Shown here piece by piece: positions 18,069 to 25,627 of a stretch of 64,000 nt of DNA (position 1 is the stretch's first letter; every line of letters begins with the position of its first letter). The stretch spans positions 3,720,001 through 3,784,000 of the forward strand of contig NVQB01000001.1 in the NCBI GenBank assembly GCA_002319075.1. The letters run 5' to 3'. Both the position numbers and the translations under genes were made by a program. The notes beneath the pieces were generated by a model. It made no database searches and was not told the DNA's origin. It was given only the letters and a program-made list of their open reading frames with translations. This DNA is from Sphingobacteriaceae bacterium (lineage in GTDB: Bacteria > Bacteroidota > Bacteroidia > B-17B0 > Aurantibacillaceae).

Positions 18069-18587
18069 TCAAGGATTGGTGTCAAAGCCATAAAATAAAA
18101 AGCGGTTGTCCTTTTTTATGAATAGAAAAATATGTCCGCCGCCTTCATGTCTTGGAGATATTTCATTTGGTTTAAATGTAAAGAAGAATATTTCATACAA
18201 TATGAAAGATTCTTCTGTCTTTTGTGATACGTTTTTTGGTTGATGCTCTTTGGATAAAAATCCGAAAATATCTTTTTCGTCCGCTTTTATAACCGTCTCA
18301 AGTTTTGAATCCTTAAACCAACTGTAAAATGAATTGATGAACGAATCAACAGGCACAACATAATTTGTCGCAGGAGTGTCCCGCATTGTGCATGGAATAC
18401 AATGAATTAATGGGAGAGAATTGTTTTTTATCTCGAGGATATTTTTGTCCGTAAGATATTTAGAATATTTAGTCCAGGTATCTAGAAGAGAAATAGAGTC
18501 GGTGGCACTTAATTTAATGTTCCCTTGTCCAAAGAGTTTGATTGTCCAAAAGAATATGATGATGAGTATGTAAATTCGTCGTGTCAT
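18069..18587 (-). CDS. Cassette gene, exported hypothetical protein
   Basis: A 172-residue protein when started at the ATG at 18587, which gives a proper signal peptide (MTRRIYILIIIFFWTIKLFG). A longer frame to 18665 adds 26 residues that are encoded in the repeat and hide the signal peptide, so I reject that start. The chosen ATG lies 8 bp after GTTAG at the repeat boundary. The mature protein has a CIPCTM motif (CxxC) near residue 70 and a C-terminal RHEGGGHIFLFIKKDNRFLF segment that recalls small secreted stress or immunity proteins, without a family match. Function unknown. Confidence 0.65.
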   Translation of the reverse strand: MTRRIYILIIIFFWTIKLFGQGNIKLSATDSISLLDTWTKYSKYLTDKNILEIKNNSLPLIHCIPCTMRDTPATNYVVPVDSFINSFYSWFKDSKLETVIKADEKDIFGFLSKEHQPKNVSQKTEESFILYEIFFFTFKPNEISPRHEGGGHIFLFIKKDNRFLFYGFDTNP

Positions 18588-18710
18588 AGGTGCAGCTAAC
18601 GTTTTTGGGCTTGGCGAAGTGAAAAACCTTATATCCGCGTTTGATTTTATGTCAAGTGTCTTCATTTATTTTTTTTCGTTTTCGGTAGTCTTACCATTAC
18701 CGGTATCGTA

Positions 18711-18889
18711 CCGCAGAAAGACGCCGGCGAAAAAACAATTTGACACTGTGCTGATGCCGATAGCTATCAGGAGTGAAGTTAAAATAAAATACGCATTCGC
18801 AAAAAACTAAAAAGGTCTGCGAAGCAGGCAATATATTTTGCAAATGCATGCACACATGTCCGCTGGCGCCACGATTGCTGTTAGCGGGT
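18711..18889 (-). repeat. Array repeat R4
   Basis: Carries CCGCAGAAAGACGCCGGCG (18711 on), ATAGCTATCAGGAGTGAAGT (18760 on) and the arms GCATTCGCAAAA (18793-18804) / TTTTGCAAATGC (18836-18847), complementary at 11 of 12 positions. The outer end is GCTGGCGCC..GCTGTTAGCGGGT. TTAGCGGGT (18881-18889) is the inverse of ACCCGCTAA at 19356-19364 on the other side of the adjoining gene. Confidence 0.8.
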
Positions 18890-18895
18890 CGTGCT

Positions 18896-19344
18896 TTATA
18901 ATTTCAGGTCATAAATTTGGTCATTGTCTATGTCGTACTGAACAGACCACCAGCAGTCTTTTGTGTCGTCATTTGTGAACTCGACTTTTTTCCATTCGTC
19001 GTGTCCGCCGCAACGTACAGCAACGAATTCAATTTTAATAATTTTGTCGCCCTCTATACTTGTCCTTCCGAAATAACGTCTTTTATACCATTTTAATTGA
19101 TCTTGGAGTGGAACTTTTTTGTCAAGGCTAGTTGTATAAATTTTTTGGTTGTCCGCTGTTTTCGCGTCAAGATATTCTAATAGTCTCTGCTCTGCCTTTT
19201 CAATTTGTCTGGTTGACGGTTTAATGAAATGTCTTTTTCTCGAGGGTCGTTGTCGAACGTAACGGAGTCTGGTCGACTTATTTTTGAGTCGGTGCAACTT
19301 ATAAAAAGTCCGATTGTCAATATGATGAGTGTCTGTCTAAGCAT
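18896..19344 (-). pseudogene. Cassette gene, lipoprotein interrupted by a frameshift
   Basis: The downstream frame (18896-19297, up to 133 residues) has no natural start: it would open on a TTG and its first ~20 residues are Arg-rich shadow sequence. An ATG at 19344 in another frame encodes a clear lipoprotein signal (MLRQTLIILTIGLFISC) and runs 55 residues to a TAG at 19177. Re-reading one A in the A5 run just before HFIKPSTRQ joins them as ..DPREK + RHFIKPSTRQIEKAEQRL.., giving a plausible ~149-residue lipoprotein ending at DLKL. Either the gene is broken, the homopolymer was miscalled, or recoding occurs. The product is of unknown function; it heads the array and lies 8 bp after a GTTAG boundary. 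Confidence 0.65.
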
Positions 19345-19473
19345 GCCCACTAACTACCCGCTAAACGCCACTTTATCATTTACAAGAATTTCAATTAATT
19401 AAAATTGACTCTCCTTCGGGTAAACTAAAAATATAAAATTATTTTGTGCTTTTTTTTTAGGATAACAAAAAAC

Positions 19474-19881
19474 CTACCGCCCCTTAATCCTAACTTTTCT
19501 ATCCCGGCCCCAGGCAACAAAAATCGCAAGAAAGGCAAAGAAAATATTGATCCCGATCTGCGAACTTTCTCCGCGGTTGATGTGAAAAATACTCGCACCG
19601 ATCATAAGTGCTAAAATAAAATAAGCCGTCACAACCACCAGTTGTGGACGAATGCGAAGCAAAGAAGGAAGAAGTATTCCGAGGCCCGCCAGGAAATCTA
19701 CAAAGGCGCTGAACTTTACAAGGCCCGCATTTTTAGCCGTCCACGGCCACATCACAGCTAGTTCGTCTGCTGGCTTAAAAAGTTTCGTGCAGGCAGCCCA
19801 GAGTAAAGTTGCCGCTAAAAGTGCTTGTGCCATCCAGAGAAGAACATTTAAGAGTTGAGATGTTTTGTTTTCTGTTGTCAT
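19474..19881 (-). CDS. DoxX-like family membrane protein
   Basis: A 135-residue protein with four transmembrane helices. The first carries LWMAQALLAATLLWAACTKLF, followed by VKFSAFVDFLAGLGILLP, RPQLVVVTAYFILALMIGASIFHINRGE and INIFFAFLAIFVAWGR, which is the DoxX_2-like arrangement with the conserved His-Ile-Arg region after helix three. Roles proposed for the family include quinone-linked redox and membrane homeostasis, none shown here. The stop of its upstream neighbour dnaB is 35 bp away on the same strand, so the two may be cotranscribed. Confidence 0.8.
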   Translation of the reverse strand: MTTENKTSQLLNVLLWMAQALLAATLLWAACTKLFKPADELAVMWPWTAKNAGLVKFSAFVDFLAGLGILLPSLLRIRPQLVVVTAYFILALMIGASIFHINRGESSQIGINIFFAFLAIFVAWGRDRKVRIKGR

Positions 19882-19915
19882 GAGCTCTGATTTTTAGCGG
19901 TTAATTTAAAAAACT

Positions 19916-21505
19916 CTAGAACGGTGGTTCATTAAAATCTTCAATGTCATTTCTCTTAATGATATCCGGAGCAGGCGTATCTTCAATACGATCCCAGTTT
20001 TTAGAAGCAACCGTTTTGGTACCGTTGTTATTTAAGAAGTCATCGTTTTGTTGTAAAGGACCAGGATTATTCTGATTGTAAATAATATCCTGACCTTCTG
20101 TATAATCTAAATCGGCAAACTTCGCGTACTGACCAATAAAACGCAGCTTCACAGTTTCCAAAGACCCGTGCCTGTTCTTGGCAATAATCACTTCCGCGCG
20201 CCCACGCGTAGGTTCGTTGTTTTCGTCAACCTCCAAACCGTAATACTCCGGACGGTAAATAAACATTACCATATCGGCATCCTGTTCAATAGCTCCCGAT
20301 TCACGTAAATCACTCAATTGCGGACGTTTGCTGCCTCCCGGTCTGTTCTCTACCTGGCGACTCAACTGCGATAAGGCAATGATTGGAATCTCTAACTCCT
20401 TAGCCAAACTTTTTAAACCACGCGAGATCTGAGAGATCTCCTGTTCACGGTTTCCTTTAGCATCCGGACCCCCACTCATTAACTGTAAGTAGTCAATAAT
20501 GATCAGCTCTACTTTATGGTTCTCAACCAAACGACGCGCTTTAGCACGCAATTCAAAAATAGAGAGGGCCGGCGAATCGTCTATGTATAAAGGCGCTACA
20601 GCCAACTTTTTAATACGTTCGTTCAATTGAACGAATTCATGATTATCTAAATTTCCTTTTAAGATCTTATCCTGCGAGATCTCTGTTTCACTGGAGATCA
20701 AACGTTTTACCAACTGAAGACTGCTCATCTCTAAGCTGAAGATCGCAACCGGCTTATTAAATTCTACCGCCGCATTTTTCGCCATCGAAACAACGAAGGC
20801 CGTTTTTCCCATACCGGGACGGGCCGCAAGAATCAATAAATCTGATTTCTGCCATCCCCCTGTAATACGGTCCATGGCCGTAAAACCGCTGGGCACACCT
20901 AAGAGACCATCTTTTTGGTTCGCTGCACTTTCAATTTCGGTGATCGCTTTTGCAATAAGCGTACTCATCTTATCGTGTTGTTTACGCACGTTAGAATCGA
21001 GAATTTCAAAAATATTCTTTGTTGTCTCGTCCAGTAATTCAAATACATCGGTACTGTCTTCGTAAGCCGATTTAATAGTTTCGGTGCTTAAACGAATAAG
21101 TTCGCGTTGTAAATATTTTTGCGCCACAATACGGGCATGAAATTCAATATTAGCAGAAGAAGCAATACGGTTGGTAAGAGCCGATACATAGTACGAACCA
21201 CCCACAATCTCTAATTCTCCGGTACGCTTTAATTCCTGCGTCACTGTCAGAATATCCACAGGTTCTGAACGGTTAAACAACGAAATCATAGCGGCAAATA
21301 CCCGGCTGTTTTGCTCTTTGTAAAAAGCTTCCGGACTTAAAATATCAATAACGGTACTCAATGCTTCTCTTTCAAGTAACATGGCACCTAGTACAGCTTC
21401 CTCAAGTTCTACAGCTTGTGGCGGTAATTTTCCTATTTCATTCGTGTTGGGGGCAGATGAAGTTAAAATGCGTTTACGTGTTTTATTCTGATTATCCTGA
21501 TTCAT
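19916..21505 (-). CDS. dnaB: Replicative DNA helicase DnaB
   Basis: Hexameric 5'-3' helicase that opens DNA at the replication fork. The 529-residue protein has the N-terminal DnaB domain (about 25-130: PPQAVELEEAVLGAMLLE), a linker and a RecA-like ATPase: Walker A ARPGMGKTAF, Walker B LIIIDYLQLMSG, the KELEIPIIALSQLSRQVE segment and the arginine-finger region RGRAEVIIAKNRHG. The Asn-rich C-terminal tail (about 470-529) is longer than in E. coli, common in Bacteroidota. No intein is present, unlike in some dnaB genes. It has its own upstream AT-rich region and no other replication gene nearby. Confidence 0.97.
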   Translation of the reverse strand: MNQDNQNKTRKRILTSSAPNTNEIGKLPPQAVELEEAVLGAMLLEREALSTVIDILSPEAFYKEQNSRVFAAMISLFNRSEPVDILTVTQELKRTGELEIVGGSYYVSALTNRIASSANIEFHARIVAQKYLQRELIRLSTETIKSAYEDSTDVFELLDETTKNIFEILDSNVRKQHDKMSTLIAKAITEIESAANQKDGLLGVPSGFTAMDRITGGWQKSDLLILAARPGMGKTAFVVSMAKNAAVEFNKPVAIFSLEMSSLQLVKRLISSETEISQDKILKGNLDNHEFVQLNERIKKLAVAPLYIDDSPALSIFELRAKARRLVENHKVELIIIDYLQLMSGGPDAKGNREQEISQISRGLKSLAKELEIPIIALSQLSRQVENRPGGSKRPQLSDLRESGAIEQDADMVMFIYRPEYYGLEVDENNEPTRGRAEVIIAKNRHGSLETVKLRFIGQYAKFADLDYTEGQDIIYNQNNPGPLQQNDDFLNNNGTKTVASKNWDRIEDTPAPDIIKRNDIEDFNEPPF

Positions 21506-21836
21506 AAATTTTGTGTGGAGGGCAAAAGTGCGAAAAAAAGAGCCATATTAAATTTACGAAAATCCCATCTTTCTTAATAAGTTGTGCATAAGTATTGTTT
21601 CTATGTCAAAGCCCATGAGCAGTGGGGTTTAAGGCTTCCTGCTTCTGTTAATAAGATAAAAAGTCAATTTTGAACAGCAACTGTGTTAGGTAAATGTTAA
21701 TTGTTTAAGCGCTTTCATTTCCAGGTATTTAAACGTTTCCGAAAGATTTAATTTGTATTTGAAATGAAAAAACTCTATCTCTTTAAGCTAAAATACCCTC
21801 ATCAGTAGAAATTATTCAGATGCTTAAGGAGAATTA

Positions 21837-22050
21837 TGGGGGCGCCTCCCCCTGAAGCAGAAAGGCCTTCTTCTCTCTTTTCGTTTGGGCCTTTCCCTTC
21901 AGGGGGCCCGGCCCTCTGCTGTATCCCGCTTGCCTGGCCTAAGAGCGGTTCGTTTTGTGCAGGGTCTTTGCCCTAAGGGTCAAAGCCGCTGCCAAAATAC
22001 CGCTCTAAGGCTAGTCTGCACGGGGATGCCGCGCCGGTCCGTGGCGCTAA
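21837..22050. other. GC-rich structured intergenic element
   Basis: A sharply bounded GC-rich island in an AT-rich 802-bp gap. It holds a long hairpin, CCCCCTGAAG (21848-21857) with CTTCAGGGGG (21897-21906), nested around AAAGGCC / GGCCTTT, and a second pair AGAGCGGT (21942-21949) / ACCGCTCT (21999-22006). Both ends carry GGCGC-type sequence. The wording (CTGTATCCCGC.., GGGATGCCGC) recalls a GC-rich element scattered between genes in many Bacteroidota genomes. The 70-codon ORF across it (21885-22097) is an artefact of base composition. The flanks 21506-21836 and 22051-22307 show nothing else. Confidence 0.6.
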
Positions 22051-22307
22051 AATCCATCAAGAAACAAATTTCGATAATAGGTAAAAACTTTGGATAAAGT
22101 TCAGTGCTGGTCCATCACACTTCTGACCTCGTAAACCAAGATCATGCTCTTAGTTTAATAGCTAAAAGAATAACAGAGATATAGTTTTATATCCTTTGAA
22201 GCAAAGCTTCAAATCCTATGGATCCCTGAATAAGCCGTTGGTCGGTCAATCTATGCTATCTATGTTTTTATGTGGTTAAATTTTTGAGTAAGAGTAATAA
22301 ATAAGCG

Positions 22308-22736
22308 TCAAAGCAATACATGCACCTTAGTCTTTCCGGGAACAAATTCGGAAACACATTTCTGCGGGCTCAGCAATTTCATTTGCAGGGCAATATTTTC
22401 AAGTTTACTCTCGAGCAACATTTTTTTATACTGCCAGAGCTTTAATTCCTGTTCCTCCTGTAGCGATAATTTTTTTTCAGATGAATTAAGACGCATCGAA
22501 GAAAAATTCAGAATCTGTTCATCGGTATTTATAAAATCGGTGACGCCAAGTTGAAATACTTCGCAGATCCTAAGAATGATCTGGTCCGAAAAATGTTTTT
22601 TTCCGTTTTCAAGATCGCTGTATTGCTGTTGACTCGATAGATTTAATGAACAGGCCAGTGTAAATTGTTTTATCTTATTAGTTTCCCGCAGTTGTTTTAA
22701 ACGGGCGGCGTAAATTTTGTCTCTCTTGCTAAGCAT
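22308..22736 (-). CDS. XRE-type helix-turn-helix regulator, divergent from the peptide locus
   Basis: A 142-residue DNA-binding protein. Residues about 10-66 form a Cro/C1-type HTH (ARLKQLRETNKIKQFTLAC, then SSQQQYSDLENGKKHF and ICEVFQLGVTDFI), followed by a coiled-coil-like helix (about 90-125) that may serve for dimerisation. There is no ligand domain. It is transcribed away from the precursor-peptide gene, sharing a 334-bp control region, and is the obvious candidate for control of the locus at 23.0-30.5 kb. Confidence 0.8.
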   Translation of the reverse strand: MLSKRDKIYAARLKQLRETNKIKQFTLACSLNLSSQQQYSDLENGKKHFSDQIILRICEVFQLGVTDFINTDEQILNFSSMRLNSSEKKLSLQEEQELKLWQYKKMLLESKLENIALQMKLLSPQKCVSEFVPGKTKVHVLL

Positions 22737-22907
22737 ATTTTTTTTACGGATTTTCTTTGTAAAATAATTTTATCTCTAAAACCCATTGCTTTTTTGCTTG
22801 CCGTGCTTTTTTAAGAAAATAAGTATTAGCATGCAGTTTGGGCATTTGGGTAAGCACAAATTCTAAGTTAAAATTAAAACATTTTTTTTAGTTTAAAGAT
22901 GCCTTAC

Positions 22908-22929
22908 GGGTTTTTTCCGTGAAAAACCC
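22908..22929. promoter_or_regulatory. Inverted repeat upstream of the precursor peptide
   Basis: GGGTTTTT (22908-22915) and AAAAACCC (22922-22929) are perfectly complementary across a 6-bp loop, lying between the divergent XRE gene and the precursor. It may be the XRE operator or an RNA hairpin in a ~150-nt leader; I cannot decide. No convincing TAnnTTTG element was found close by. Confidence 0.4.
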
Positions 22930-23070
22930 CCGGGGGAAAATTGCTTTTAACTTTTTTGTGATCGTAACTTGCAAGCGGTTAAAAGTTTTGTAGGTACCCA
23001 AAATGTTAATCGGGCGGAAGCGAAAAGCCTGCATGAGCAAAGAGTAGCAAATTATTTAAAATCAGTAAAA

Positions 23071-23229
23071 ATGGAAATTAAAAAACTAAGCTTAGCTGAA
23101 TTAAAAGCTAAAGCAAATGCCGTAACAACTGCAGAAGCCTTAAACGCAATTAAAGGTGGTGCCCAAGTTAAATGCCATTACCCAATTATTGAACCGATAA
23201 AATGCGAGTTACCTACAATGAAAGAATAA
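23071..23229 (+). CDS. Ribosomal-peptide precursor with double-glycine leader
   Basis: A 52-residue small gene product. The leader (MEIKKLSLAELKAKANAVTT then AEALNAIKGG) is a typical Bacteroidota GG leader for processing by a C39 peptidase. The 22-residue core has two Cys and a two-fold internal repeat: VKCHYPIIEP followed by IKCELPTMKE, both matching (V/I)-K-C-x-(Y/L)-P. A longer frame from TTG 22969 adds 34 residues of no leader character; the ATG at 23071 is preferred because it yields a standard leader. The core is rich in Pro, Lys and Glu with no Ser, one Thr and no aromatic but one Tyr, so lanthionine chemistry is unlikely. The dedicated exporter is encoded at 26933-30450. Confidence 0.8.
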   Translation: MEIKKLSLAELKAKANAVTTAEALNAIKGGAQVKCHYPIIEPIKCELPTMKE

Positions 23230-23292
23230 TTTGCTAGAATTTTGACAGGGAGGTGCAACCGCATCTTCCTGTTACTTTATCCCCCGGTTGTT

Positions 23293-24435
23293 ATGAATTA
23301 TTTTTGTGTGTTAATATTCATTACCTGTATCCTTACAAGCTCCGCGCAAACTGAGTCTTCTTTGCTGATAGGGGCAACCACCGAAAAAAAAACATACAGC
23401 GCCAATTTCACAGCCATAAAAAATCTTCTTGAAACTTACAATGCCGCCATTCTTGAAAACCCGACCTATGTCGGCAGCGAATGGGCTCCCAAAGTCTTAA
23501 ACGAATACACTATTCCAGATTACTTGCTTAAACAAGAAATCTCAGCGTACAGATCCAAATTCCAGATTAAGCCAAACCTTATGTACATTTTTAAAATGGA
23601 CAGTTGTTGGGTTGCTCAAATGGCTTATCATTTATATGACGGCACTGAATTTAAAGGTCTGCTTTGCGTTTATAACTTCGGAGTTACAAAAATTCAAAGT
23701 GACTTTAAGCTGGTCCCTTATGCTCAGCTTCAAAAATTTAAACAGGGCAAAACAAAAACCATCTCTTATTACAGTCACGAAAATTCAGTTCTTTCAGCCA
23801 GTAACATCGATAGTCTTGAGAATTATAATAATTTCCTGTCAAGAGTTTTAAAAACCCCCGTAATTTCTTTTAAATGCTATAACTATCTGAATTTTGCGGA
23901 ACTCAACATTTGCAATGGATTGATAGCAGGAAATTTTTCACATGCCATTTCTGAAAATGCTTATACGGATATTTATAACAGCATTATTCATACCACCAGT
24001 TTTGAAAGCCTTTTTCACGAAAGTACGCATCTTTACAACCATCAGTTAAATCCAGTTATGCACCCCTGCATCGATGAGGGTTTGGCTTGTTATTTTGGTT
24101 CCTGTCAGAAAAAGCCCTACACTTTTCACCTGGCTGTTTTGCAGAACTATTTGCAACTGCACCCGGAAATAAACTTAAACAACACACTCTACTACCACAA
24201 AGATTTTATCAGCCAGGAGAGCAGTTTCGAAACGGATATGGGCAGTCTGCTTGCAGCTATGGCCTTTGGCCGATGGGGTTACGCGGGTATTCTGAAACTC
24301 ACTTCCATAAATTCCGGCAATGAAGAATTTTATGCCGGCATTACTAACTTATTTAACGTAAAACGCGAAGACCTCAATGTGTTTTTGCGCGATGAATTAA
24401 AAAAATACACCAATGGCAGCAATAAAAGCGATTAA
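23293..24435 (+). CDS. Exported HExxH (gluzincin-like) metallopeptidase-type protein
   Basis: A 380-residue protein with a signal peptide (about 1-19, ending SSAQ) when started at ATG 23293; a TTG at 23242 would add 17 residues and bury it. Residues 242-246 are His-Glu-Ser-Thr-His with Glu262 in the IDEGLACYFG segment 16 residues later, matching the HExxH...E zinc site of gluzincin peptidases in order though with shorter spacing than thermolysin. The two hundred N-terminal residues are unfamiliar. It starts 63 bp after the precursor stop and its own stop overlaps the next start by 23 bp, so it is in the peptide operon. It might trim the exported peptide or act as immunity; neither is shown. 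Confidence 0.7.
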   Translation: MNYFCVLIFITCILTSSAQTESSLLIGATTEKKTYSANFTAIKNLLETYNAAILENPTYVGSEWAPKVLNEYTIPDYLLKQEISAYRSKFQIKPNLMYIFKMDSCWVAQMAYHLYDGTEFKGLLCVYNFGVTKIQSDFKLVPYAQLQKFKQGKTKTISYYSHENSVLSASNIDSLENYNNFLSRVLKTPVISFKCYNYLNFAELNICNGLIAGNFSHAISENAYTDIYNSIIHTTSFESLFHESTHLYNHQLNPVMHPCIDEGLACYFGSCQKKPYTFHLAVLQNYLQLHPEINLNNTLYYHKDFISQESSFETDMGSLLAAMAFGRWGYAGILKLTSINSGNEEFYAGITNLFNVKREDLNVFLRDELKKYTNGSNKSD

Positions 24436-25624
24436 CCTGGAGCGCATCAACACGGGCAAAGCACATTTTGCCGAGCTCATAAAAATTTTATTCTATAAAG
24501 CCAACAGCGATCTTATAGAACTTTTAGATCTGGACAGAGATGAGATTTTCCTGGATCCTTTGATTTACGCTTATTTTAGTGATGCAAATGGCGCAGAGAA
24601 AACAACCTTAGAACAATTGATATATGGCTATATAGCCGATGATCTAAAGCCAGAACGCATTCCTTTGCTCTTTGATGAAGAGGGGATGACTTATCTTCCG
24701 GAGATAGGTTATTTCAAAGCTTTGGAAAACATTAAACCTTTTCAGCGCTATTATTTTTCAGGCAAAAATTCCGGAACCTATACGATCTCTTCCCAGGGGG
24801 GTGAGCCTTTAAAACTAAGATTCTTTTCGCGCCAGTTTGCAGATGCAGAAAATAAAATAGAACTCATCCGCTTTCAGCATCCTTTGCTTAAATCTTACTT
24901 CACATCCAACTGGCCGGGTAACGAAAGAGAAGGTCAGCCTGCAGACATTGAAGTGAACGAGATCACCCAATATCATACGGCGAATGTAAAAGATGCTCTC
25001 CATTTTCTAAAGACGAACTACAACGCGATCTATGAAACACTGGTAGCGACTAACAGGCGGTTTATGATTTTTCAAAATATGGATTGTCTCTGTTTTACCC
25101 ATCAGAATTTACTCGGTATTTCTTTTTTCAGTACTTCCCATGAACATACGCGTGTCTTTTTTATGGAAGAAATCCTGCACCAGGGTTCTCACAATATTTT
25201 TAATACCATGCACGATGATAAATTCCGTTACTTTAAATTAAATGTGGAAGAGGAGCGTCTTGGTGATCACATCGGTTTGCCGGAAGAGCATCGGACAATC
25301 TATAATGTCTTCCATGGCCTGGTGACGGTTACGCACAGGCTTATCTGTTACAAAGAAATGGTCGAAAAAAATCAGCTAAAAGATTCAGAAATGCACGAGC
25401 TTTATGGGCGTTATTGCGATCAATACAAAAGATTCAACACTGGAATTGAATTGTTGGAGAGCGATAAAGTTTACACCGAACAGGGCAAAGAGCTTTTTAA
25501 CGAAATGAGAACGAAAGGCAGCGAAGCTCTGGACTATTTCAAAGATAAAGCAACCGTCTACAATCTCAGTAACCAACCCTGGGAATTTAACTACCTTTTA
25601 TTTAAAGAACTCAACACTTTATAA
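24413..25624 (+). CDS. Putative peptide-modifying enzyme, HEXXH-motif family relative with HQxxH
   Basis: A 403-residue cytosolic protein. It resembles the 'HEXXH motif-containing putative peptide modification protein' family (TIGR04267), recently described, from memory, as 2-oxoglutarate-dependent peptide hydroxylases. The helix ARVFFMEEILHQGSHNIF-like segment places His256-Gln-Gly-Ser-His260 where the family has HExxH, and EEHRTIYNVFHG (His301) matches the family's downstream R..(G/N)V.HG metal ligand. Replacement of Glu by Gln suggests a metal site that is not a protease. It follows the metallopeptidase gene with an overlap of 23 bp and precedes the amidohydrolase by 3 bp. The probable substrate is the 52-residue precursor. 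Confidence 0.65.
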   Translation: MAAIKAINLERINTGKAHFAELIKILFYKANSDLIELLDLDRDEIFLDPLIYAYFSDANGAEKTTLEQLIYGYIADDLKPERIPLLFDEEGMTYLPEIGYFKALENIKPFQRYYFSGKNSGTYTISSQGGEPLKLRFFSRQFADAENKIELIRFQHPLLKSYFTSNWPGNEREGQPADIEVNEITQYHTANVKDALHFLKTNYNAIYETLVATNRRFMIFQNMDCLCFTHQNLLGISFFSTSHEHTRVFFMEEILHQGSHNIFNTMHDDKFRYFKLNVEEERLGDHIGLPEEHRTIYNVFHGLVTVTHRLICYKEMVEKNQLKDSEMHELYGRYCDQYKRFNTGIELLESDKVYTEQGKELFNEMRTKGSEALDYFKDKATVYNLSNQPWEFNYLLFKELNTL

Positions 25625-25627
25625 TTT

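Noticed and set aside
17869-18072. 67-residue ORF on the minus strand
   Set aside because: It lies wholly in repeat R3 and has no domain or homology character.
18069-18665. 198-residue version of the cassette gene
   Set aside because: The 26 extra N-terminal residues are in the repeat; the start at 18587 yields a clean signal peptide.
21885-22097. 70-residue ORF in the GC-rich element
   Set aside because: An open frame produced by GC-rich, hairpin-forming sequence; composition and lack of similarity speak against coding.
22969-23070. Extended start for the precursor peptide
   Set aside because: The extra 34 residues lack leader character; the ATG at 23071 gives a standard GG leader.
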